A DNA stretch of 64,000 nucleotides from JANQMY01 sp965228775 (lineage in GTDB: Bacteria > Pseudomonadota > Alphaproteobacteria > JANQMY01): the NCBI GenBank assembly GCA_965228775.1, contig OZ245840.1, positions 1,798,001 to 1,862,000 on the forward strand. The letters run 5' to 3'. Positions 42,767-51,922 of the stretch are shown in pieces. The stretch's first letter is position 1. Every line of letters starts with the position of its first letter. A model generated the notes under the pieces. The model saw only the letters and a program-made list of their open reading frames with translations. It was not told where the DNA came from and did not search any database. The position numbers and the translations under genes were made by a program.

Positions 42767-43240
42767 ATGGACGTGCAATCCTTTTCCGAGATCGAAGATG
42801 AATTCATGGCGCGGGTTGCCAAAATTGTTTGGGCAACCGTGACCACCATCGACACAAAGGACCGGCCGCGCGCCCGGTTATTGCACCCCATCTGGGAAGG
42901 CAGCACGGGTTGGATCGCCACGGGCCGCAATAGCCACAAGGCGAAGCACATCGACCATAGCCCGTGGGTGTCGCTGTCCTATTGGGATCCCGACCACAAA
43001 CAAATCTTCGCGGAATGCAAGGCCCAGTGGATCGACGACATGGATGAGAAAAAGCGCCTTTGGAAGCTTTTCGCCGATACGCCGGAACCGTTGGGCTATG
43101 ATTTGGGCTTGTTCTGGAAAGAAGTGAGTGACCCGACCTATGGTTTGCTGAAGCTCACCCCTTGGCGGATTGAATTGTCAGCCTTGTCTGACATGATGGA
43201 AGGCAAGCCACCTCAAGTGTGGCGCCAAACCGTCAGCTAA
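42767..43240 (+). CDS. Pyridoxamine 5'-phosphate oxidase-like flavin protein
   Basis: A 157-residue split-barrel protein: VWATVTTIDTKDRPRARLLH (about 22-41), GWIATGRNSHKAKHIDHSPW and VSLSYWDPDHKQIFAECKA. Members bind FMN or F420 and often lack the oxidase function. The 21-bp gap to glpK suggests co-transcription. Substrate unknown. Confidence 0.87.
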   Translation: MDVQSFSEIEDEFMARVAKIVWATVTTIDTKDRPRARLLHPIWEGSTGWIATGRNSHKAKHIDHSPWVSLSYWDPDHKQIFAECKAQWIDDMDEKKRLWKLFADTPEPLGYDLGLFWKEVSDPTYGLLKLTPWRIELSALSDMMEGKPPQVWRQTVS

Positions 43241-43261
43241 CTTCAAGCCTGGAACCACAAT

Positions 43262-44746
43262 ATGCCTTCTGACTCTTGCGTCTTGGCCATCGACCAAGGC
43301 ACCACGTCCAGCCGCGCCATCGTTTTCGACGCGGCGGGCCAGCAACTCGCGGTCGCCCAACAGGAGTTCCCACAACATTTCCTCAACGATGGCTGGGTGG
43401 AACACGACCCGGAAGACATTTGGACCACCACCCTTGCCACCGCACGCGAAGCATTCGAAAAGGCGGAAGCGGACGGCAACAGAGTAGTGGCCATCGGCAT
43501 CACCAACCAGCGCGAAACCACATTGGTCTGGGACCGCGCGACGGGCAAGCCGGTCCATAATGCCATCGTTTGGCAGGACCGCCGCACGGCAGACATTTGC
43601 GCAGGCCTAAAAAGCCAAAACCTGGAGCCGAAAATCCAAGCAAAGACGGGCTTGCTGCTCGATCCTTACTTCTCGTCAACCAAAGCGGCCTGGCTGCTGG
43701 ACAATGTGGACGGGGCACGGGCCAAGGCGGAAGCAGGCGAACTCGCCTTCGGCACCGTGGACACGTTTTTGATATGGCGTCTGACAGGCGGCGCCTGCCA
43801 CGTAACAGACGCAACGAATGCCAGCCGCACCAATCTATACAACATACATGACGGTCAGTGGGATGCGGACCTTCTCGACATCTTCCGTGTACCAGCACAG
43901 ATCCTGCCACAAGTATTGGATTGCTCTGCGGACTTCGGCACAACAGAAGCTTCACTGTTCGGGCGCCCTCTCCCCATCCATGGCGTGGCGGGCGACCAGC
44001 AGGCCGCGACAGTCGGCCAATGCTGCTTCGAGCCCGGGACGATCAAAAGCACCTATGGCACGGGATGCTTCGTTGTTCTGAACACGGGCGACCAAGCGAT
44101 CAGATCCGAAAATAAATTGCTTACCACCATTGCCTATCAGATCGGCGGCACGCCGACCTATGCGCTGGAGGGATCGATTTTTGTGGCGGGCGCCGGTGTA
44201 CAGTGGCTGCGTGATGAGATGGGCCTCATCAAAAGCGCGGGCGAGTCGGAAGCCATCGCCGCGAGCCTCGACAGTAATGGCGGCGTCTACCTGGTGCCGG
44301 CCTTTACGGGCCTGGGGGCGCCCCACTGGGACCCAGATGCCAGAGGCGCAATCTTCGGCCTAACGCGCGCCACCGGCCCTGCTCAGATCGTACGCGCCAT
44401 GCTTGAGTCCGTCTGTTACCAGACGGCGGATCTATTCGATGCCATGGCGCAAGACGGCGTCACCCCTTCCACACTTCGAGTGGATGGCGGCATGGTGGCC
44501 AATAGATGGCTTTGCCAATTCCTGTCCGACATTCTCGATATGACCGTCGACCGCCCGGAGGTGATGGAAACCACGGCCCTTGGCGCTGCCTACCTCGCTG
44601 GGCTCAAAGCGGGCATTTATTCGTCTCTGGATGATGTCACCAGCCAATGGCAGCGCAACGCACGCTTCGAACCGAAGATGAAGAGCGCTCGCCGAGATTG
44701 CCTACTAGCGAATTGGCGCACAACGGTTTCGAAAGTTCTAAAGTGA
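43262..44746 (+). CDS. glpK: Glycerol kinase
   Basis: A 494-residue FGGY kinase. It has the first phosphate motif VLAIDQGTTSSRAIVFDAAG, the glycerol-binding NQRETTLVWDRATGKPVHNA with IVWQDRRT, and the second motif YGTGCFVVLNTG; the C-terminal adenosine motif is LRVDGGMVANRWLCQFL. It makes glycerol 3-phosphate for GlpD. The length is typical. It is followed by the A/T-richer multidomain gene in the opposite direction. Confidence 0.94.
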   Translation: MPSDSCVLAIDQGTTSSRAIVFDAAGQQLAVAQQEFPQHFLNDGWVEHDPEDIWTTTLATAREAFEKAEADGNRVVAIGITNQRETTLVWDRATGKPVHNAIVWQDRRTADICAGLKSQNLEPKIQAKTGLLLDPYFSSTKAAWLLDNVDGARAKAEAGELAFGTVDTFLIWRLTGGACHVTDATNASRTNLYNIHDGQWDADLLDIFRVPAQILPQVLDCSADFGTTEASLFGRPLPIHGVAGDQQAATVGQCCFEPGTIKSTYGTGCFVVLNTGDQAIRSENKLLTTIAYQIGGTPTYALEGSIFVAGAGVQWLRDEMGLIKSAGESEAIAASLDSNGGVYLVPAFTGLGAPHWDPDARGAIFGLTRATGPAQIVRAMLESVCYQTADLFDAMAQDGVTPSTLRVDGGMVANRWLCQFLSDILDMTVDRPEVMETTALGAAYLAGLKAGIYSSLDDVTSQWQRNARFEPKMKSARRDCLLANWRTTVSKVLK

Positions 44747-44767
44747 CAACTGTCAAAGCCTTTTGAC

Positions 44768-47746
44768 TTACCGTACGCCACCATTTACAGAAGACAAACC
44801 GTTTTCAAACAGATCTGCCTCTTCATCCCGACGCCGAAGCAAACCTCTCACATTCGGCCGTCCCTCCCAAATCCGTTTCATAGCACGAATGAGATCAGGT
44901 ATTTTTTCCGGTCGGCCGCCATTCAAAGCCCGACGAATTTCGCGCATCTCAAAGTATCTATCACCTGCTTTCTGATAAGTAGCACCCCGATTAAAGGTAA
45001 GACTAACCAAAGCAGCAACGCAATCGGATGGCAAACTTCGAAGAACACCATCGTCAATATGTCGATCCAATTTTGCGAAGAACTTAGGAAGGCTCGCGGT
45101 CTCGAAGACCTTGATCGCACTTTCGTACGGAACACGAACATCCTTTACTGAATTGATAACCAGGGCAGCTTTGTCGCGTATGTGTCCAATGCAGGTTTCC
45201 AATTTTGCGAGGTCGGCGGCCAAGAGTAGGCCGCTCCAATCACGGCGAAATCCATCGTGAGATTGATATCCTAGATCGTATCCAATACCAATTGTAACTC
45301 CGGAATATTCACCTGGAAGGATCGGATTGACCAAATAGCGTTCATAATACGCTCGACTAGAAACTTCGTGACTGACAATAAAGCGGTAACCATTTGGCCC
45401 AATTTTTCTGAGAACACTCTCGGGATCGGCTGGCAAGCTCTCCGTCACGCTCCCTTCTTCTAGCTCTAGTAAAGTCAAAGCCTCCGGAAGCGGAATATCA
45501 CTATCGACGAAACCGTCATCTGATTTGGCGATCGCAGCAAAAAACTGACTTCTATCTAAGTTTTCATAGACCCCTGGGGTAAATGGTTCACTGTACCGTG
45601 GGCCACGGTTTTGTACCTCATCTTCAGCGCCCTGCGTTCTCCGTTCGACTGGCAAGCGATCAAACGCAAATGAAGAGTTAGTCGAGATTCTTTCCAAAAC
45701 CATTCTCGCGCCTCTGTTTCCTTCTGCTTGTTTTGAAAACAAGCTGGAAAAAATCGAATGAACACGAACCCCCCTATTTGCGAGAACCTGCCTCTTGTTG
45801 GTGGGATGTGGCACATATCGGTGATGAAGCGCTACAACCTGCCATTCACGGTTTAGCACCGGAGAACCTGACGATCCGCCAATAGTATCGGCAGTGTAGT
45901 AAATGCCGTCTCCAGCGCGATCCATGATGAAGCTGTTACGGATCGCAATAGACTTAGAGTCACCACCTGGATGTTGGATAATTGAAACCGGTTCAAATTT
46001 GATGGCTTTGCCAGACACAGAAATTAATGGCAAAAATCCGTAATCAGACAGATTTCCATCCAGTGAATCCTCTTCTTCAACAGATACGAATGCGTAATCG
46101 GATTTTTCGGAGGCAACGTAAATCTCTGATGTAATGCGAAATCGCCTTGGACGCGCCAAGGACCCATCGAGCGGCTTTTCATCGTCAAATATGATAAACG
46201 ACCTCTGGGCGACCATGGCTGATGGCAAGACATGATGGTTTGTGAGGAATAATCCGGGCGAGACCATGAATCCTGAACCATGACCAACATGGATATTGTG
46301 AGCGCTCATAATCTGCACGCGTCCCACTGCTCGCGCAGCCCTGTATCCAGCCAACAGAATTCGCACAGGCTCAATGTCTGAAGCACCGAAAAGCGCTTCC
46401 TTTTGTTCTTCGAGCGTCAACTGCTCCAATTCGACTGCACTCTCCTGAGCCCCTACGACTGCAGAAGCGGGACGCGTTGCCATGCGCGCAAGTATCCGTT
46501 GTGGTTCTTCTGGAGCATCTATTGTTCGGAGTATTTGGATTACATCCTCAATATGATCGTAAACAGATGGGTCTTTGAACTTACGCCATGTGCTACGATC
46601 CATGTTGATAGTATTGACCGAGTGCCTTACGGCTTCAAAATCGCTGAGTTGCGGAGTCCCCCTATTCGAAATTAGCGCTTCGGTTAAGCTAGCAGCCACC
46701 GTACCCTGCTCACGTTTCTGAGAACGACCAAATACTGACCGTGGCACTTCCGAAAATGTCATATCCTCTATAGACTGAGACGAGTTTAGGAACGTTTTTA
46801 CAGCGCTAGATAACTGCTCCGCGACGCGGCTAAAACCCGCTGCTTTTGGATGAATCGCGTCAAACCAAGCCGCGCTGTTTTGCGCTACCAAATTTCTCGT
46901 ATCCACATAGGTAAAGTTAGGGCACTTGGCATCCAAATCTCCCAGCGCCGCATTGAATATGTCCAACATTTCACGTACGGCCTGACGGGCACGGCGTTTG
47001 TCATAGCCCTTTTCTTCAAAATATGGCCACAGCCATGGTCCCTTCTCAATTCGAAACAAATAGTCATACCCATGACTGAAAATCTGTACATCTGGTACTT
47101 CGACGCTGACGTGATTGATCAACATGCGGTAATGTTGCAGAACCTCCGTTATCAGCGCGTCAAAGGTATTGTGCAGAATTCGGGTGGTAATCGGCTGACT
47201 CGCGTCTTCAGGCAGCATGATTTGTTCAATTTTCCCTTCACCCAGAATGTCATTGCCACCTCCAGAGAACAGTAGGACTTTTGAACCCTCTTTTTTAAGT
47301 GGGCCAAGATAGTCAGCACGCAGCACCATATCTTGTGCCGTATCGCCAGCTCCAGCGATTGAACAAACGTTAAAGTCAGAACTAATGTGGTCAACCACAT
47401 CCTTGATTAATTGATGCAGCCACCAGCTGTCACCTTCTGCAACAACGGTTGGCAAGTGGGGACGTCTTTGCTTTTGTATTTTGAACTCTACATTGCGTAC
47501 GCCCTGCGCCACCAGATTTGCCAAATCCAGGAAGACCCCCTCTTCCTCAACAAAATGGACGCCGATCTCGCGAAGTGCTTTTTCAGACTGTTCATCGGTC
47601 TTTAGAACATGTTTCCCGGTCATCTGACCGGGATGTTGCTCAAGTCCACTATTATCCTGAATTCGCTCCATTAGATCCTGAAGATACTCCAAGTCTTCAC
47701 GTTGTACGGCCCCCTCAACCAGTTCAAGAATATGATTGTCAATCAT
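44768..47746 (-). CDS. Three-enzyme multidomain protein: SGNH hydrolase, trypsin-like protease, GH24-like lysozyme
   Basis: A 992-residue protein. The SGNH/GDSL domain (about 95-320) has VVAEGDSWWL (Ser107), SGGGNDILG (Asn165) and DAIHP (Asp296, His299). The trypsin-like domain (about 480-680) has LTNHHVL (His505), SDYAFVSV (Asp550) and TIGGSSGSPV (Ser626). The C-terminal 200 residues resemble T4-type lysozyme: SHEVSSRAYYERY (Glu793-region), SGVTIGIGYDLGY, LVSLTFNRGATY and RRRDEEADLF. There is no signal peptide or span. The first 90 residues are unrecognised. Ribosome site GGGAGGG is clear. Base composition is visibly more A/T-rich than both neighbours, suggesting transfer. The combination suggests an effector or defence role. 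Confidence 0.78.
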   Translation of the reverse strand: MIDNHILELVEGAVQREDLEYLQDLMERIQDNSGLEQHPGQMTGKHVLKTDEQSEKALREIGVHFVEEEGVFLDLANLVAQGVRNVEFKIQKQRRPHLPTVVAEGDSWWLHQLIKDVVDHISSDFNVCSIAGAGDTAQDMVLRADYLGPLKKEGSKVLLFSGGGNDILGEGKIEQIMLPEDASQPITTRILHNTFDALITEVLQHYRMLINHVSVEVPDVQIFSHGYDYLFRIEKGPWLWPYFEEKGYDKRRARQAVREMLDIFNAALGDLDAKCPNFTYVDTRNLVAQNSAAWFDAIHPKAAGFSRVAEQLSSAVKTFLNSSQSIEDMTFSEVPRSVFGRSQKREQGTVAASLTEALISNRGTPQLSDFEAVRHSVNTINMDRSTWRKFKDPSVYDHIEDVIQILRTIDAPEEPQRILARMATRPASAVVGAQESAVELEQLTLEEQKEALFGASDIEPVRILLAGYRAARAVGRVQIMSAHNIHVGHGSGFMVSPGLFLTNHHVLPSAMVAQRSFIIFDDEKPLDGSLARPRRFRITSEIYVASEKSDYAFVSVEEEDSLDGNLSDYGFLPLISVSGKAIKFEPVSIIQHPGGDSKSIAIRNSFIMDRAGDGIYYTADTIGGSSGSPVLNREWQVVALHHRYVPHPTNKRQVLANRGVRVHSIFSSLFSKQAEGNRGARMVLERISTNSSFAFDRLPVERRTQGAEDEVQNRGPRYSEPFTPGVYENLDRSQFFAAIAKSDDGFVDSDIPLPEALTLLELEEGSVTESLPADPESVLRKIGPNGYRFIVSHEVSSRAYYERYLVNPILPGEYSGVTIGIGYDLGYQSHDGFRRDWSGLLLAADLAKLETCIGHIRDKAALVINSVKDVRVPYESAIKVFETASLPKFFAKLDRHIDDGVLRSLPSDCVAALVSLTFNRGATYQKAGDRYFEMREIRRALNGGRPEKIPDLIRAMKRIWEGRPNVRGLLRRRDEEADLFENGLSSVNGGVR

Positions 47747-48243
47747 GTGGCCCTCCCTGCGTCATAAACATTTTGTTCGTATACAGATCATTTTCTGTTT
47801 GACTGTTTGATATTGATGTGGCCTCGGCGTTCCCAGACCATTGATGATTGAGGCGCGCACCATGATTTCAGTACGCTAAATCATGCACCCTCAGGTCGCA
47901 AGTGTCACTTTGAACAACCTTATATTTGGTCACAACTCGCTGAAAGCAGCTTTTGCGGGAGCTCTGTTCTACGTCTTCGCCACTTTGGAAAGAGCGCGAT
48001 AAGAACCCTTAAACTGCCCGAGTGGCCTCAGCACTCTTGGTTTTCATGGAATCTCAGAAGTGGCTTACGCCCTCGTTTTAGCGCGTTTCCACCAACGGAC
48101 TTCGGCGGTGAGAAGCCAACACACATTCTTGGCTTTTTACTTGAATAAGCTAAAGCGGCCTGCGATTTCGGCTTGTGGATTCGCTTGTCCGCATTTGCAG
48201 TAGGTGCAAATGATAGCGGCTACTAAAGTATCACTAGGCTCAT
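47747..48243. other. Gene-free A/T-richer flank between multidomain gene and tRNA-Leu
   Basis: No supported gene, repeat or RNA is seen in these 497 bases. No copy of the tRNA 3' end is repeated at the far side of the multidomain gene, so a simple integrase-type attachment duplication is not visible. Confidence 0.6.
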
Positions 48244-48330
48244 TGGTGCCCCTGGCCTGACTCGAACAGGCACGTCCTTGCGGACAACAGATTTTGAGTC
48301 TGTCGCGTCTACCAATTCCGCCACAGGGGC
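48244..48330 (-). tRNA. tRNA-Leu (anticodon CAA)
   Basis: On the minus strand the 87-nt gene starts GCCCCTG, which pairs with CAGGGGC before the encoded A-CCA end. The D-arm is GGCGGAATTGGTAGACGC, the anticodon stem-loop is CAGA-CTCAAAA-TCTG giving CAA, a long variable arm (TTGTCCGCAAGGACG) marks a class II tRNA, and the T-arm holds GTTCGAGTC. It decodes UUG. Confidence 0.97.
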
Positions 48331-48530
48331 CCAAGATGGGAAGCCGAATAGGCCTCCAAGGAAGGCCGCGCATATTAGGCCATGGGGATCTGAGGTCAAT
48401 CACCTTTCCATCGGGTAAAGGCGGATATTTCCCCCTCAACGGAAGCGCTCCTTGCCGCCAAAATGCCCCAATTCACGGCCTATCAACCCTCTTCTGCGCA
48501 TGGTAAGCCTCCAGCAACAGGGGCATTTCC

Positions 48531-49178
48531 ATGACCGACCTTTCACCAGCACCGAATGAGGCGGCTGATCCGTTTATGGCCGAAGACACCAAAAGCATTT
48601 CCGATGTGCTGATCGACCTTGCGAATTCGGTGGAAACCGAACGCTTGAGCATCGGCACCTTGGTAGACACGCTGGAAGACCGGGCATTCGGCCTGTTGCT
48701 GCTGATTTTCGCACTGCCCTGCTGCCTGCCCTTTCTCTATGGCGTACCGCAGGTCGTCGCTCTCCCCATGTTGTTCATCGCCGGCCAAGTGGCCATCGGC
48801 CGTCACCGGCCTTGGCTTCCTGCGTTCTTACGCAACCGCACCATCGCGGTGGACAGTTTTCGCGATATGGCCGTTCGCTCCAAACGCTATATCGGCTGGT
48901 TCGAAAGCGTCAGCAAACCACGCGCCACATGGCTGCTGAGCGGCCCCACAGAGCGGCTTTTGGGCCTGTTTCTCATGGTCTTTTCGGCATCGATTCTCGT
49001 GCCGCTGCCAGGCACAAACACCGTGCCGGGCTTTGCGGTCGCGATCATTTCCATAGGGTTCATGGAAAAGGACGCCCTGCTCATCCTGGGCGGCACCATT
49101 TTGGGGGCCATTTGGGTCGGCCTGCTCGCCACATTGGGAACCGGCGCGATCACCCTTATATTGTCTTTATTCAGTTAG
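48531..49178 (+). CDS. ExoD family membrane protein
   Basis: A 215-residue protein: soluble start, then SIGTLVDTLEDRAFGLLLLIFALPCC, PQVVALPMLFIAGQVAIGRHRPWLP and a last hydrophobic hairpin. This is the ExoD (exopolysaccharide synthesis) family pattern, known from Sinorhizobium, where it affects exopolysaccharide and alkaline tolerance. The biochemical role is unknown. The tRNA-Leu gene lies upstream on the other strand; dsbB follows in 28 bp. Confidence 0.88.
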   Translation: MTDLSPAPNEAADPFMAEDTKSISDVLIDLANSVETERLSIGTLVDTLEDRAFGLLLLIFALPCCLPFLYGVPQVVALPMLFIAGQVAIGRHRPWLPAFLRNRTIAVDSFRDMAVRSKRYIGWFESVSKPRATWLLSGPTERLLGLFLMVFSASILVPLPGTNTVPGFAVAIISIGFMEKDALLILGGTILGAIWVGLLATLGTGAITLILSLFS

Positions 49179-49205
49179 AAACGAAGATCATCACGGCGCC
49201 GGTTA

Positions 49206-49748
49206 ATGAGTTTATCCACCTCGACCATTTCTCTCAGCAGATTGCGGGATGTGTCCGTCAATCAAGTGGGGTGGGTCGTCTTCGCAGCGTCGCTGGCAAC
49301 ACTCGTTGGGGCTTGGTTTTTTCAATTCGGTCTGGGGCTTGCGCCATGTGAGATGTGCCTCTGGCAGCGTCCGCCTTATTGGACGGCCATGCTGATGGGC
49401 GTTTTGGCGGGGACCGCTCACCATGTGCGCCCCTTGCCCCGGAATTTTGGCCGCATTTTGCTTGGTGTCGCTTGTGCCGTCTTTCTCGTCGGCGCGGGGA
49501 TCGCGTTCTACCATGTGGGCGTCGAGCAGAAATGGTGGGAGGGCCCGGCGGGATGTTCCGGTGCCGCCGCCTTGCCGGATTCCTTCAAGGACTTCCAAAC
49601 GGGCCTTGAAGAAGCGAAGGTCGTGCGCTGCGACGAGATACCCTGGTCCTTCCTAGGCATTTCCTTGGCAGGATATAATGTGTTGATTTCCCTGGCCCTC
49701 GCCTCCTTGTCGGGGTGGGCCGTGTTGCGGGCGAAAGAGCCGAACTAA
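49206..49748 (+). CDS. dsbB: Disulfide bond formation protein B
   Basis: A 180-residue protein with four hydrophobic spans. The quinone-linked Cys pair is LAPCEMCLWQRPPYW (about 47-61) and the second, periplasmic pair is Cys in PAGCSGAA and VVRCDEIPW. It reoxidises DsbA-type proteins using ubiquinone. coq7, a ubiquinone gene, starts 20 bp after it. Confidence 0.9.
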   Translation: MSLSTSTISLSRLRDVSVNQVGWVVFAASLATLVGAWFFQFGLGLAPCEMCLWQRPPYWTAMLMGVLAGTAHHVRPLPRNFGRILLGVACAVFLVGAGIAFYHVGVEQKWWEGPAGCSGAAALPDSFKDFQTGLEEAKVVRCDEIPWSFLGISLAGYNVLISLALASLSGWAVLRAKEPN

Positions 49749-49767
49749 AGCTAAAGCGTATTGAGTT

Positions 49768-50340
49768 ATGGCAGCATTCGATGAAAACGACCGGCCGGAA
49801 CTGCCTGGCCGCCGGGACGAAAAGAAACGTCTGGAAGAAATGATCCGTGTAGATCATGCAGGCGAGCACGGCGCTGTCCGCATCTATGAAGGGCAGTTGG
49901 CTGTCCTCGGCCGGCGACCGTCAACGCGCGCCTCGGCCGCCACGATCAAGAAAATGGCGGACCAGGAACAACACCATTTGGATACGTTCAATCGTCTGGT
50001 CACGGAGCACAAGGTTCGCCCGACGGCTCTACAGCCGGTATGGGACGTGGCCGGATTTGCTTTAGGGGCCGCGACGGCATTGATGGGCGAGAAGGCGGCC
50101 ATGGCCTGCACGGCGGCCGTCGAAGAAGTAATTGACGAGCATTACGCCGCTCAAGAACGGGAACTTGGCGACAAGAACCCCGAGTTCAAAGAAGTGGTTT
50201 CAAAATTCCGCGAGGAAGAAATAGAACACAAAGAAACCGCGCTCGCGGAAGGTGCCGAACAAGCGGTTGGTTATCCCGTTCTCAGCGCAACGATAAAGGC
50301 CGGCTGCCGCCTCGCCATCAGGCTGTCTGAAAAGATATAA
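49768..50340 (+). CDS. coq7: 3-demethoxyubiquinol 3-hydroxylase (COQ7 type)
   Basis: A 190-residue di-iron protein: EMIRVDHAGEHGAVRIYEGQ (Glu ligand), KMADQEQHHLDTF (Glu, His), ACTAAVEEVIDEHYAAQ and FREEEIEHKETALAEGAEQ, completing the ExxH ligand set of COQ7. It carries out the last hydroxylation in ubiquinone synthesis. The dsbB-coq7 order fits shared quinone use. The second hairpin repeat starts eight bases after its stop. Confidence 0.94.
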   Translation: MAAFDENDRPELPGRRDEKKRLEEMIRVDHAGEHGAVRIYEGQLAVLGRRPSTRASAATIKKMADQEQHHLDTFNRLVTEHKVRPTALQPVWDVAGFALGAATALMGEKAAMACTAAVEEVIDEHYAAQERELGDKNPEFKEVVSKFREEEIEHKETALAEGAEQAVGYPVLSATIKAGCRLAIRLSEKI

Positions 50341-50347
50341 AATCTAG

Positions 50348-50422
50348 GACCATCCCACTCCCCCTTCCCAACCGCCCACCAGGGTACCATTGGGGTGGTT
50401 GGGAAGGGGGAGTGGGACGGTC
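50348..50422. repeat. Dispersed hairpin repeat, copy 2
   Basis: A 75-bp palindrome, GACC...CCCCCTTCCCAACC...GGTACC...GGTTGGGAAGGGGG...GGTC, matching the copy at 39880 in both arms and loop. Compared with that copy, paired positions differ in a compensated way: CCCGCC/AGCGGG becomes CCCACT/AGTGGG. Again it lies between two convergent genes. Confidence 0.85.
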
Positions 50423-50437
50423 GAGTCCTATAACAAA

Positions 50438-50998
50438 TCAAGATTCCAGTTCGCTGTCCCAATAGAGATAGTCTTGCCAGCTATCGTGCAGATAGTTGGG
50501 CGGGAAGCGTCGGCCGTTTTTGTGCAAGTCCTGCACGGTCGGGCGCATGGGGATCGATGCCGGATACATGTGGCATTCGTCCACCATCTTGCCACCTTTG
50601 CGCAGATTGCACGGGCTGCATGCGGTGATCACATTTTCCCATGTGGTCTTGCCGCCGCGCGAGCGCGGGATCAAATGATCGAATGTCAAATCCTCTGGGC
50701 TGCCGCAATATTGGCAAGAAAATTTATCGCGCAAGAAAACATTGAAGCGCGTGAACGCCGGATAGCGCGCCGGGCGCACATACGCCTTGAGGCTCACCAC
50801 ACTTGGCAGCTTCATCTCGAAGCTGGGAGAGCGCACCACCTCTTCATATTCGGACACGATGTTAACACGGTCGAGGAAGACGGACTTGATCGCGTCCTGC
50901 CACGACCAAAGCGACAAGGGAAAATAACTCAGCGGCCTGTAGTCCGCATTCAACACCAATGCGGGACAACTGTCCGGCGACTTGAAGGCTGCGCGCAT
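50438..50998 (-). CDS. HNH endonuclease family protein
   Basis: A 186-residue protein with an HNH site: FSCQYCGSPEDLTFDHLIPR and TTWENVITACSPCNLRKGG; two CxxC pairs bind zinc. The N-terminus (ALVLNADYRPLSYFPLSLW) is the widespread form found in alphaproteobacterial chromosomes, not linked to phage. The ATG at 50998 follows GGAG. Role unknown. Confidence 0.9.
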   Translation of the reverse strand: MRAAFKSPDSCPALVLNADYRPLSYFPLSLWSWQDAIKSVFLDRVNIVSEYEEVVRSPSFEMKLPSVVSLKAYVRPARYPAFTRFNVFLRDKFSCQYCGSPEDLTFDHLIPRSRGGKTTWENVITACSPCNLRKGGKMVDECHMYPASIPMRPTVQDLHKNGRRFPPNYLHDSWQDYLYWDSELES

Positions 50999-51235
50999 TA
51001 CCAACTCCATTCGCTGCAGGCCCCCTCTTGCGAGTTTGGACCCGCCAATCCCTTATCATCCAAGGCGTTGGGCCTAAGATCAAGGTTGGCAGGCGATGTG
51101 CTTTGTCCACATCAGCCGGTCATCCAGCCTTGTGCCCTCCGCTATCGGCGCGAACTATACTATATACAGTATTACCATCTTATGACGGCACCGAATACAG
51201 TAGTTTTGTTTGTTTTTGCCTATGCTTGGGTGGCG

Positions 51236-51904
51236 TTATGTAGGGATGGTGAGTCTTCCTTGAAAGGCGTCCAGCAAAAATTTTCCGGCAATGGCAACGC
51301 CGTCCGGGCCAATGGAATGGCCGATTCCATGGGAGATATGCCATTGCACGGTGACATCGGCAGCCCCTAAGGCACTGGCCGATCCGAACGTCGCCGCTGC
51401 GGGAATCATGTCATCCTGATCCCCATGGATCAGAAGCACGGGCGGCCGCGCGGTGATTTCATCCATCTTGTCCGGCAATGCCAGCGTGCCCGAAAACCCG
51501 ACGATCGCTGCAGGCGCCACGGACCGGCGCAGCCCCACGTGAAGGGAAAGCATCGTACCCTGACTAAACCCCACCAGCGCAAGCTGATCCGGGCCGAGCC
51601 CATGACGTTCCAATTCTTCATCAATGAAGGCGTCGAGCAGAGGCGCCGCGCTTTCAATCCCTTTTGCAAGCTCTTCCGGATCCATCCGGGAAATTGGAAA
51701 CCACTGATACCCCATGGGTGAATTGTCGCATCGCTGCGGCCCATTTGGCGCAACGAACGCAGCCGCGGGCAAAATGTTCTGCCAATGAGGCGCGAGACCA
51801 ATCAGATCATTGCCGTCCGCCCCATAGCCATGACACATGATGATCAGCCGTTCGGCTTTCCCTGATGCTGCCGGCAAACGTGGTCCAGATAATCCCGACG
51901 CCAT
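51236..51904 (-). CDS. Carboxylesterase/phospholipase family protein
   Basis: A 222-residue alpha/beta hydrolase: MCHGYGADGNDLIGLAPHW at about 22-40, nucleophile LVGFSQGTMLSLHVGL, acid in LLIHGDQDDMIPA and His in WHISHGIGHSIGPDG. This is the YpfH/acyl-protein-thioesterase-like group. The next gene (alkA-like) lies 18 bp upstream in the same direction, so they are likely co-transcribed. The 51011-51235 gap holds no gene I can support. Confidence 0.9.
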   Translation of the reverse strand: MASGLSGPRLPAASGKAERLIIMCHGYGADGNDLIGLAPHWQNILPAAAFVAPNGPQRCDNSPMGYQWFPISRMDPEELAKGIESAAPLLDAFIDEELERHGLGPDQLALVGFSQGTMLSLHVGLRRSVAPAAIVGFSGTLALPDKMDEITARPPVLLIHGDQDDMIPAAATFGSASALGAADVTVQWHISHGIGHSIGPDGVAIAGKFLLDAFQGRLTIPT

Positions 51905-51922
51905 GTGTCCCCCTTTATCCAA

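Noticed and set aside
44747..48330. Integrated genomic island with att repeats at tRNA-Leu
   Set aside because: No integrase and no repeated tRNA 3' end were found; only composition and position suggest transfer.
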